The notes under the pieces: generated by a model | What the model was told of the DNA's origin: nothing | Databases searched by the model: none | Seen by the model: only the letters and a program-made list of their open reading frames with translations | Shown here: piece after piece, positions 1-7,300 of the stretch | How the letters are laid out: each line of letters begins with the position of its first letter | Position numbering within the stretch: position 1 is the stretch's first letter | Program-made: the position numbers and the translations under genes | Origin: JAGMDK01 sp023128695 | GTDB lineage: Bacteria > Planctomycetota > Phycisphaerae > UBA1845 > Fen-1342 | DNA length: 13,337 bases | Assembly: GCA_030628805.1 (NCBI GenBank) | Contig: DAOVQG010000112.1 | Location: 1 to 13,337, forward strand | Direction of reading: 5' to 3'

Positions 1-1
1 C

Positions 2-142
2 GCCGCCGCGCACGGCGCCAAGTCAGCCGAACACCACGCTGCCGCCCGCGAGCACGCCGACCAAGCCGCGGCGCTGATCGAAAAAACCGGCTACCACCGC
101 CGCGACAAGGACCTCGCCGAACTCAGAGCGCGTCTCGCGTAG
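2..142 (+). CDS. 3' end of a protein gene, truncated by the window edge
   Basis: An open frame runs from the first bases to a TAG at 140-142, giving a 46-residue C-terminal tail. It is rich in Ala, His and Glu and ends in a KTGYHRRDKDLAELRARLA sequence. Third codon positions are mostly G or C, as in the real genes nearby, and the tail is amphipathic and helical in appearance. Ends of this kind (helix, TGYHRRD, helix) are what I would expect at the last helices of a TPR-like solenoid, but that is an impression from pattern memory. The N-terminus lies outside the window, so the function is unknown. It converges on the minus-strand lipoprotein gene, leaving 80 bases between the two stops. Confidence 0.5.
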   Translation, partial: AAAHGAKSAEHHAAAREHADQAAALIEKTGYHRRDKDLAELRARLA

Positions 143-149
143 ACTGTTG

Positions 150-165
150 CGCGTCTGGCGACGCG
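150..165. terminator. Small hairpin between convergent genes, possible terminator
   Basis: A perfect 6-bp stem (CGCGTC, loop TGGC, GACGCG) starts 8 bases after the stop of the left-edge gene. It sits between that gene and the convergent lipoprotein gene. There is no run of T after it, so an intrinsic-terminator role is only a positional inference. Confidence 0.25.
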
Positions 166-222
166 TTCGTCGCATTCGCCGCACCTGTCGGCCATAAAAC
201 CCCCGTTGCTCGTCGGTCAACG

Positions 223-828
223 TCACCTTCGGAGCCACTCCGACCAATGAATAAGCCCGCCGCCCTCGTCGCCCGCGTACAATCCGTCCTTGTACACGCG
301 CTCGCCGTGGAAGCGGAACGTGTCGCTGAAGCCTTCCAGGTAGTGGATGCGCAGAATGATGTCGCCGTCGGCCAGCAGGCAGCTCGCGTGGCTCGGACCC
401 TTCGGTCCTTTCTGGAGGCGCGGGGGCTGCTCGTCGAAGGAAACGCCGTACTTGACCAAGCGATACAGCACGATCGTGTCGTCGCCGAGGCTCTTGCCGC
501 GTTCCAGCAGCGCCACCAGATGCGTGCGGTCGCCTTCCATATGCTCAAACTCGCCCCGTTGGGAGAGGATTTCCAGGCGCACCCTGCTCTTGTCGGCGGC
601 GGCGACGCGTTCGATCTTGAGTTGCGTCGGATATTCGCCGTGGTGTGACACATACGGCCGCGCCTCTCCTTCCTCGCCGCCGGAAGGAGGCCCCGTCGCG
701 ACAAACAGACCCTGCCCGGACCACTCTCCGAGCGGGATCTCGGCGTGGGTGGGCAGGGTCGCGCAGCCCATACTGAGCAGCATCAGCCCCAAGCCGGTCA
801 GGATTCCCAGATTTCGCAACGTCATCAT
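223..828 (-). CDS. Small lipoprotein of unknown family, last gene of the operon
   Basis: A 201-residue protein with a lipoprotein-like N-terminus: positive start (MMTLRN), hydrophobic stretch about residues 7-20, then LLSMGC with the candidate lipidated cysteine at 22. The serine three before the Cys makes the lipobox non-ideal. The mature part looks beta-rich and starts with a GEWSGQG segment, loosely like the GxW signature of small barrels, which is not enough to name a family. There is one later Cys at 150. An AGGAGA ribosome site (835-840) lies 6 bases before the first of two consecutive ATGs. The gene follows the radical SAM gene by 21 bases, so co-transcription is very likely. Expected location is a membrane facing the periplasm; function unknown. 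Confidence 0.85.
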   Translation of the reverse strand: MMTLRNLGILTGLGLMLLSMGCATLPTHAEIPLGEWSGQGLFVATGPPSGGEEGEARPYVSHHGEYPTQLKIERVAAADKSRVRLEILSQRGEFEHMEGDRTHLVALLERGKSLGDDTIVLYRLVKYGVSFDEQPPRLQKGPKGPSHASCLLADGDIILRIHYLEGFSDTFRFHGERVYKDGLYAGDEGGGLIHWSEWLRR

Positions 829-849
829 TTTGATTCTCCTATTCAGGAT

Positions 850-2448
850 TCATCTCCTACAGGACACTTCGCGGGCCGACAGCGTCTCGGCCGCCTGTAT
901 GAACGGATCGCTTTGCGCCACCGCTGATGCGAGCACGGTCTCCGGCAGCGTATTGCCGGACGGTGCGTCTGATGCAGCCGCAACATTTGCCCAAGCCTCA
1001 TCGGGATAATTCCACGCCGGCGAATCGGCCTCGAGAAAGTCACGAAACGCCGGCACCTGCCGGCCTTTCTTGCCGTAGTAGTAGCGAATGCCCTTCCAGA
1101 TCGCCAGATTCGCGACCCAAGCCCGCTTCTTGAGCGGATAGAGGCCTAGACGCCGCAGCGACGAGCGCGGCGAGAAGAATTCCGCGAAGGCGGCCATCTG
1201 GGCGTGGCGAAGCTGCTTTGGGCTCATCCGCCGCGGCTCGTACACGACTGACGCGCCGTTGTAGCGCTCCCAGTCGAGCGTCCGCAGCCGACCTTCACGC
1301 TCGAATTGCCGATAGAACTCGGTGCCCGGGTACGGCGTCAGGATCGGATAGCAGCTCATCGCCAGGTTCATCCGTTGGGCGAACCGGCAGGCGTACATGC
1401 AGTCCTGCCAGGTGTCGTGGTCGAAGCCGAAGATGAACGCCCCCCACAAGCTGATGTTGAAGCTCTGTATCTTGTGGATGCGGGCTTTGTACGTGTCGGT
1501 TCGCACGAATTTCTTGCCGGCCTCGGTGAGCGTGCCCTGTTTCGGGCTTTCCAGGCCGAGGATGAGGCCCTGGCAGCCACTCTCGCGCATCGCCCGCAGC
1601 AGTTTGTCGTTATTACTTATCAGAATGTCACATTGAGTCGCCCAGGAGACCTTGAGCGGCTTGAGCGCCTCGCACAGCTCGAGTGCCCAGGCCTGATTGC
1701 CGCCAAAATTGTCGTCCGCGAAAATGTAGCACCAAGCTCGTTGTCGCTCTTTGGCCGCGCTGATTTCCTCGACGATGTCCGCGATGGAGCGCTGACGGAA
1801 CTTGCGGCCGAACACGCCCGGGGTGGTGCAGAAGTTGCAGTTGTGCGGGCAGCCGCGGGTGGTCTGGATCGGATTCGCGACCAGATAGTTCTTTGGCTCG
1901 ATCACATCCTTCCGCGGCGTCGCGATCGGGGCGGTTTTGAACGCCGTCCAGTCGTAGATCTTACGGATGGCACGCCGGGGGTCCTCGCCGCGCTCGATGG
2001 CCGCCTGCCAATCCGCCAATAGATGCGGCCAGGTGGATTCGGCGTCGCCTTGGCAAACACTGTCGCAATGTTGGAGAGCCTCCCGCGGGAGGGCACTGGG
2101 ATGAATCCCGCCCAGCACGACCGGCACCTCAAGTCGGCGATATTCGTCGGCGATTTCGTAGGCCCGGTTAGCCTGGGTCGTCATCGCCGATATGCCGACC
2201 AGGTCCACGTCGGCCCGCGCCCGGTGCGGCCGCTCAAGCGTGCACTCGTCCACCAGCTCGACGTCCCACCGCTCCGGCGTCACCGCGGCACAGATCATCA
2301 ACCCGGTCGGCGCAAACAGGGCCTTGCGGGTGAAGGTCATGGTCCGGATCACTTCCGGCATCGTGATGTTCGACAGCGGCGAGTTCGGATTGATCAGCCG
2401 AACCCGCGGCCGCCGGGCCGCTTCAGCAGGGACCATGCCGCTATTCAT
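850..2448 (-). CDS. B12-binding-domain radical SAM enzyme
   Basis: A 532-residue protein. Residues about 14-150 look like a cobalamin-binding Rossmann domain (VRLINPNSPL at 16-25; LVGISAMTTQ, VVLGGIHPSALP and QGDAE follow the usual order); I see no DxHxxG histidine motif. The radical SAM core follows with the cluster motif RGC-PHN-C-NF-C (Cys200, 204, 207), then FADDNFGG, LGLES and GFIFGFDHDT-type segments. The tail contains ERYNGASVVYEPRRMSPKQL (395-414), like the W..YNG...P..M(T/S)P.QL region of HpnP/HpnR-type enzymes (COG1032 group). It should cleave SAM reductively using a 4Fe-4S cluster, possibly for methylation or a lipid or cofactor rearrangement; the substrate cannot be read. Its ATG overlaps the upstream lipoprotein stop (ATGAATAG), and no strong ribosome site precedes it, suggesting translational coupling. 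A start at Met5 is possible. Confidence 0.93.
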   Translation of the reverse strand: MNSGMVPAEAARRPRVRLINPNSPLSNITMPEVIRTMTFTRKALFAPTGLMICAAVTPERWDVELVDECTLERPHRARADVDLVGISAMTTQANRAYEIADEYRRLEVPVVLGGIHPSALPREALQHCDSVCQGDAESTWPHLLADWQAAIERGEDPRRAIRKIYDWTAFKTAPIATPRKDVIEPKNYLVANPIQTTRGCPHNCNFCTTPGVFGRKFRQRSIADIVEEISAAKERQRAWCYIFADDNFGGNQAWALELCEALKPLKVSWATQCDILISNNDKLLRAMRESGCQGLILGLESPKQGTLTEAGKKFVRTDTYKARIHKIQSFNISLWGAFIFGFDHDTWQDCMYACRFAQRMNLAMSCYPILTPYPGTEFYRQFEREGRLRTLDWERYNGASVVYEPRRMSPKQLRHAQMAAFAEFFSPRSSLRRLGLYPLKKRAWVANLAIWKGIRYYYGKKGRQVPAFRDFLEADSPAWNYPDEAWANVAAASDAPSGNTLPETVLASAVAQSDPFIQAAETLSAREVSCRR

Positions 2449-2959
2449 GCTTGCAGGCTTTGGGCTCGACTGGTTCCACGCCTTCGATTTTGGCGGCGGG
2501 GCACTCCAGCCGAATGGATTCCTTGGGGCCTATGATTCCGGCGATCTCCAACTCCGACATGCCCTGCTCTTTGGCACGGTGCCGTCGCTGGGCTTCAGAG
2601 ATTTCCTTTACCACCAGCGTGCCCTCGGCGAGCGCCTCACGGCCCTTGGCTTCGACCGGCAGGCGCCCGAGTTCCTTGTCGTAGGTGAAGACCACGACGA
2701 GCCCCTCGCCCTCGTCGCTCGCGTTGTGGGCGAGCTCCATCCAGCAGCCGCTGTGCTCGCACAGGGCCCGGACGGTCCCGCGGACCAGAATCTGCTGGCC
2801 TTCATATTTCTCGGGCTCGGACAACACGTGCGTAACGGTCAGCGGCTTTTGCGTCGGGTTTTTCATCGGCTCGCCGAATTGCGTCATCTTTCCAGCGCAA
2901 CCGGTCCAGACGACGAGTCCGAGAGATGCCAGGCATAGCAAGCCAAGCGAACGGTTCAT
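2441..2959 (-). CDS. DUF4920-like lipoprotein, first gene of the operon
   Basis: A 172-residue exported lipoprotein: MNRS, hydrophobic residues 5-19, then VVWTGC with the candidate lipid cysteine at 21. The mature part has an OB-fold-like pattern typical of DUF4920: VTHVLSEPEKYEGQQILVRGTV (43-64), followed by LCEHSGCWMEL with Cys67 and Cys72, then FTYDKELGRLP and an amphipathic helix about 118-140. The C-terminus is Cys- and Pro-containing (PAAKIEGVEPVEPKACKHE). I chose the ATG at 2959: AGGAGG lies 8 bases before it but only 2 before the in-frame TTG at 2965. The two Cys in the GCW region may bind a metal or form a disulfide (inference). Its last bases overlap the radical SAM start. Confidence 0.88.
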   Translation of the reverse strand: MNRSLGLLCLASLGLVVWTGCAGKMTQFGEPMKNPTQKPLTVTHVLSEPEKYEGQQILVRGTVRALCEHSGCWMELAHNASDEGEGLVVVFTYDKELGRLPVEAKGREALAEGTLVVKEISEAQRRHRAKEQGMSELEIAGIIGPKESIRLECPAAKIEGVEPVEPKACKHE

Positions 2960-2967
2960 CAGCAATT

Positions 2968-2973
2968 CCTCCT
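2968..2973 (-). promoter_or_regulatory. Ribosome binding site that decides the lipoprotein start
   Basis: A perfect AGGAGG on the minus strand, 8 bases before ATG (2957-2959) and 2 bases before TTG (2963-2965). The spacing selects the ATG. A TATACT that could be a -10 box lies upstream at 3030-3035, but no convincing -35 accompanies it. Confidence 0.8.
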
Positions 2974-3091
2974 GGGTGTATCCTGCCTATGTTCAGCGTG
3001 TGCGCATGCACGACCGCCATTCAGGCGGAAGTATACGCGCTCGGCGGCGGGCTCACCATGGGCCGGTTTGATTCGGGCACCCTGGGTTATG

Positions 3092-3121
3092 GTGTGCCAC
3101 TGCTCTTGAGCAGTGGCACAC
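3092..3121. repeat. Family A palindrome, single-hairpin copy
   Basis: A perfect inverted repeat with 14-bp arms around a TT centre: tail GTGTGC, hairpin CACTGCTC-TT-GAGCAGTG, then the tail complement GCACAC. The same tail-plus-hairpin unit occurs as an inverted pair at 4169-4243. It lies between the mtfA stop and the lipoprotein operon start. The rest of this 263-base gap shows only short GC-rich stems, such as GGGAG/CTCCC at 3151-3167. Confidence 0.85.
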
Positions 3122-3222
3122 ACGCCGAGCCAGGGCCGACGCGGCTCAGCGGGAGCTTCGCCCTCCCTTGCATGGCGCTACCCGTCAAGCGAGGGCTGAC
3201 GGCCCCCCCCAACCAATAATGG

Positions 3223-3996
3223 TCACACCCCGCCGAACCGTGCCGCCGGGTCTTGGTTATAGAACAACGTCATCTGTTCATACAGCTCAGGGTGGCGGCG
3301 CTGCAAGGCGACCGGCTGCTCGAAAAACATCTCGGTCACCACGGCAAAGAACTCGGCCGGGCTCGTCGCACCGTAGGGCCTCAGCAGCGTGCGGCGACGT
3401 TGGGCGAGATCGTCGCGCAGCCGTTCGTACTCCCGCCCCAGCACACGCGCCCAGTCGGCGTACATGGACCGCCGCGGCAGAACGGGGGCGCCGTCGACCG
3501 CCCCCGACTCACTATCAAGTTGATGCGCGAACTCGTGCAGCACGACGTTGTGCCCGTCGCGAACGTCGATCGCACCGTGCCGCGCGTCATCCCACGACAA
3601 CACCACCGCCCCACGCAGCCACGATTCCCCGGCCCGGATTTCCTCGCCCTCCACGACCGTTCCATCCGGCAGCCGCCGGGCGGCGTCCACGACGTAGCGG
3701 GCCGGGTAAACCAGGATCGACGACAGCTTCGGGTAATAGTCGCTCTCGCGATTCAGCAGCAACATGCAGGCCTGGGCGGCGATGGTCACCCGCATCTCGT
3801 CCGTCAGCTCCAGCCCGCCACAACCTTCGAAACGCTTCTCGCGCAGGAACACTTGAATATGTCCCTGCATCTCCTTTCGCTCGTCAGCGGCGAACAGGCG
3901 GCAATAGGGCACGTTCCGTTCGATGATCGCCCGCCACTCGGGCGGAAACGGTCGTTGACTAAGCCGTCGTCGCCGTCTGCGTTTGAAGCCGAACAT
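3223..3996 (-). CDS. mtfA: MtfA-family zinc-dependent peptidase
   Basis: A 257-residue soluble protein, close to the usual MtfA length of about 265. The zinc-peptidase motif VVLHEFAHQLD (HEFAH at 154-158) is followed by SPAEFFAVVTEMFFE (212-226), whose glutamate supplies the third zinc ligand in this family. The order RRPFPPEW, YCRL, HIQVFLREKRFEGCGGLELTDEMRVTIAAQACMLLL, YYPKLSSILVYP is the characteristic MtfA N-terminal half. In enterobacteria MtfA binds the glucose repressor Mlc and has aminopeptidase-like activity; no Mlc or PTS gene is visible here, so that role should not be assumed. An unusual run of six arginines sits at residues 6-11, and there is no signal peptide. AGAGG lies about 8 bases before the ATG. 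It reads toward the lipoprotein operon from 263 bases away and probably has its own transcript. Confidence 0.93.
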   Translation of the reverse strand: MFGFKRRRRRRLSQRPFPPEWRAIIERNVPYCRLFAADERKEMQGHIQVFLREKRFEGCGGLELTDEMRVTIAAQACMLLLNRESDYYPKLSSILVYPARYVVDAARRLPDGTVVEGEEIRAGESWLRGAVVLSWDDARHGAIDVRDGHNVVLHEFAHQLDSESGAVDGAPVLPRRSMYADWARVLGREYERLRDDLAQRRRTLLRPYGATSPAEFFAVVTEMFFEQPVALQRRHPELYEQMTLFYNQDPAARFGGV

Positions 3997-4031
3997 CCGG
4001 GTACCTCTTGTAGAGCGCCAATCAGCCTCTG

Positions 4032-4093
4032 CCGAAGAGCCGCGGGCTTCAGCCCGCGCGGCGTCGCGCGGACTGAAGCCCGCGGCTCTTCGG
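4032..4093. repeat. Family C inverted-repeat pair (GC-rich REP-like)
   Basis: Perfect 21-bp arms at 4032-4052 and 4073-4093 flank a 20-base GC-rich centre that can itself fold (CCGCGCG with CGCGCGG). Each arm begins CCGAAGAGCC and runs into a small hairpin, GCGGGC-TTCA-GCCCGC, so the element is two tail-plus-hairpin units in inverted orientation. It lies 36 bases upstream of the mtfA start, within the 307-base gap 3997-4303 that also holds families E, A and B. Confidence 0.85.
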
Positions 4094-4122
4094 GTATTAT
4101 TACATACTTTTTAGATTAGCAT

Positions 4123-4162
4123 TGCTTGCTGGTGCGAGAATCCTTTCTCGCACCAGCAAGCA
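4123..4162. repeat. Family E long simple hairpin
   Basis: 18-bp perfect arms (4123-4140 and 4145-4162; TGCTTGCTGG...) around a 4-base TCCT loop. Unlike families A-D the arms contain no smaller internal hairpin. It sits between families C and A. No T-run follows on either strand, so a simple terminator is unlikely. Confidence 0.8.
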
Positions 4163-4168
4163 TGTGCT

Positions 4169-4243
4169 GTGTGCCACTGCTCTTGAGCAGTGTCTTCTTT
4201 TGACCAGCGGTAGCTTGGGCACTGCTCAAGAGCAGTGGCACAC
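4169..4243. repeat. Family A inverted pair (BIME-like)
   Basis: Two 24-base copies (4169-4192 and 4220-4243) are exact reverse complements across a 27-base spacer. Each copy is tail GTGTGC plus hairpin CACTGCTC-TT-GAGCAGTG, with tails outward. The same unit appears at 3092 as a single hairpin with both tails. Confidence 0.88.
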
Positions 4244-4268
4244 ATTCCGATCGATACGCAACCAAGCA

Positions 4269-4293
4269 GGGTGGCACGGCTGTGTCAGCCGTG
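4269..4293. repeat. Family B unit, single copy beside the giant-gene stop
   Basis: Tail GGGTGG followed by the hairpin CACGGCTG-TGT-CAGCCGTG. It ends 10 bases beyond the stop codon of the 1377-aa gene, so it could form at that transcript's 3' end. An inverted pair of the same unit, with two substitutions in one copy, closes the window at 13269-13337. No T-run follows on the minus strand. Confidence 0.8.
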
Positions 4294-4303
4294 TACTCGA
4301 CCG

Positions 4304-7300
4304 CTACGGGCAGGTCGTGTTCATCAGCGCGACGAACGGATCGATGTCACGCCAATTGACGGTCCCGTCTTCGTTGGCGTCGTTGTTCTCGAAGGAGCAA
4401 CTCGGCGTGCCGGGTGCGAACATCGCTTCCCAAGCGGCCACGTTGTCGTTCATCGCCGCCACGAAGTAATCAATGTCACGCCAGTTGATCGCGCCGTCGC
4501 AGTTGCTGTCGCCGCGACAGACCTCGCATTCGTCTGGGATCCCGTTGCCGTTGGCGTCCTGCGACGTGCCCGCGGCGATGTCGCACTCGTCGAGCACGCC
4601 GTTGGTGTTGCAATCGAACGTCGGGTGCAGCATCGCCAATACCCGATACTCGCCGAAACCGATGAAATTGGCCTCGCCGCCGGGGTCGCCGTAGAGGCGG
4701 ATGGCGTCACCCGCCAGCGGCTCGAAGGTCAGCGTGAACGTTTCAAAGTTGACGCCGTTGTTGCCGGGATAGGGCGGATCGGAATTCAGATTCGCGACGT
4801 CGGTCCAGTCGCCGTCGCTGCGCACCTGGACCTGGAAGGCATCGAACCAGCCGCCGTCCACGAAGTGCATGCCCTCCTGGAAGATTAGGGAGTGGAACTC
4901 CCGGGCGTAGGAGAATTCGTATCCCATCCAGTCTTCGTCGCCCTGGTCGCCATTGTGAAAGGTGTCGTACTGGCGCCAGTAGTCCATGCTCCCGACCGGC
5001 GGGTAATCGCCGTTGCGCATGGTCTCTGGATTTGGACTCCCGCTGCCGAGCGGATAGGGCGGATCGAGCTCGAAGATCTTGCCGACAAAGCCGCCGGCCA
5101 TGGTGATGTCACCGACCCCGGCTTCGCACTCGTCGGGCACGCCGTTGGTATTGCAGTCCATACTCGTGCCGACGGCGATGTCACATTCGTCGGGCACGCC
5201 GTTAGTGTTGCAATCCTGGCTGGTGCCATGCTCGATATCGCAATCATCGAGGATGTCATTCGAGTTGTAGTCCCATTTCGTGGGGTCCTCATCCGCGATT
5301 CCGGGATGAAAGTCTGTGCAAATCGGGTTCACGATGACGAACCCGGGGTCAACATGGTGAACCCAATCCAGGGGCTCCTCCGCTGGTATGTCGATGGTAA
5401 TATACGGGATTCCGTATACGCCCGTGTCTAGGATGAGCTCCGCGCCGTCGGCGACGTTCGTGAATAGGAATTGGGGCTGTACGTTTAGAGAGGTGAAGAA
5501 CGTGCCGCCGTTGCAATGCGTCTTTTCCGCGGTCAGGAAGCCCTCCGGCGGCGCCACCTCGGAGAGGCCCACCACTACGTCCCACTCGCAAACGTCGAGG
5601 TTGCCGTTCTCATTCTGATCGAGCAAGCCGCCGACGCCGCCGCTGCCGCCGTTGGCGTTGATCTCGTCCACATCCACCTCTCCATTACCGTCACAATCAC
5701 TCGGGTCCGTGCCGATCTGAACCTTGATGGGTTCGAGGGAGACGAGGTTCAACTCCACGAGCTCGATGGAAACGGTCTCCGGAACGGGCGTGGGGGGCGT
5801 GCACCGATCAAACGGCTCTTCCCACCGTCTGATGAGTGTGTCCGCGTCGCCGAAGGGGCCGCCGGGCTCCAGCGGGTCTCCCCGAAAACAGACATTGTCG
5901 GTGAATGGTTCCGATTCCAATTCCCCCTCTGAGAAGAAGAACCCGGCCGGAACCGCTTGGTCTTCGGCGCCAAAATTGTGGCAGGTGGCCTCGCCCCGGG
6001 GACTTTCATCCGGCGAGACCCACGGATCAAAGAACGGCGGCCCGGGCTCACAGTCGTCGTCCCGCCTGACAAGCGCTGGCGGCGGACAGTTGATGACGGT
6101 AATGGTAATATGTGTAGCGACAGGTCCAGTATCGTCTGCAAACCTGACCGTTTGCGTCGGACAATCCGACATCGGACCGAGGAAGCTGCCGCCGAGCGCG
6201 TCACATTCTTGCGGCGTAATAATCCGGCAATCCCGTATGCTGATACAACAGGCCGCCGGGCAGGGCCAAGGCGTGCAACCGCTTTCATCTCCCAGGTAGG
6301 TTCCGAACGCGAGACAGCATTGCTCCCTCGTTATAACCGTGCAAGAGTTGTCCGGCAGACAGCAACCGCCGGTCGGCGCCGGCCCCGGCGGACAGGGGTC
6401 CGGATCGCAAGTGGTACCGGCGCCTTGGAACACTCCACATAGAACCGCGCACCACCAGTCGGCCGTCAGTACGCATCCCAACTCAAGGCAACACGCGCCC
6501 GACAAGCAAGGATCCGGCTCGCAAGTTGTGCCATCACCCTGATAGTCTCCGCCGGCGCTAGCGCACGCCGCCTGAGTAAGCACGGAGCACACACCCTCTG
6601 GCGAGCAGCAAGCCCCTACGCAGGGGTTCGGATCGCACGTCGCGCTCCCCGCCGGTATTCCGCCGAAGAAGAGGCAGCACGCCGGATCAATCATCAGACA
6701 ACTCGAATAATCGGGCGGCATACAGCAGGCCTCCACAGCGGTGCAGGCTGATCCCGCTCCCTGCGGAACACCGTCTATTTCTTCACAGCACAACGGATCA
6801 AGCATGAGACAGTCTTGATCGGGCAGGCAGCAGGCCTCCTCGGCGGTGCACACCGTCTCGGGCCCCTGCGGGACGCCATCCTGCTGCTCGCAATCGTTAG
6901 GGTCGACATCGATGCAGGTACCGTCCGGCAGACAACAAGCCTCGGGCGTGGGATAGGTGTCATGGTTGGCGGTCACTAGGTTGGCGACCCAAACACCACC
7001 GACCGGATCGCTATACAGAGGGATGACGCCCACCGGGTGCAGGTAGGTTGCATCCGGCACTATACAGTCGATCACCGTGGCGACATTCAATGCCGTATGG
7101 TTGTACGCCAGTTGACCTCCCCCCAAATCGATCTCGAAGAATACTTCGAATGCGCTGTCGCCCAGAGCGGGATTGCCGGGCTGCTCGACGATGGCGCCTA
7201 ACGACGCCGACAGTGGGTACGCCCCGAATTCGGCCCCGGCGATCAGGGTGACACCGGCCCCGAAGAGCTCCATCTGGGTGATTTCAGTGTCGATCACGTC

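Noticed and set aside
23..247. 74-codon minus-strand frame between the left-edge gene and the lipoprotein gene
   Set aside because: TTG start without a suitable ribosome site, overlapping both flanking genes, Arg-rich and without domain features.
1306..2022. 238-codon plus-strand frame opposite the radical SAM gene
   Set aside because: An antisense shadow of a clearly recognised enzyme gene in GC-rich DNA; the product resembles no family.
3253..4119. 288-codon plus-strand frame opposite mtfA
   Set aside because: Antisense to a well-supported gene and its end runs through the family C palindrome.
4032..4293. CRISPR array or insertion sequence
   Set aside because: The repeats are palindromes of different families without regular spacers, and no transposase or Cas frame is present.
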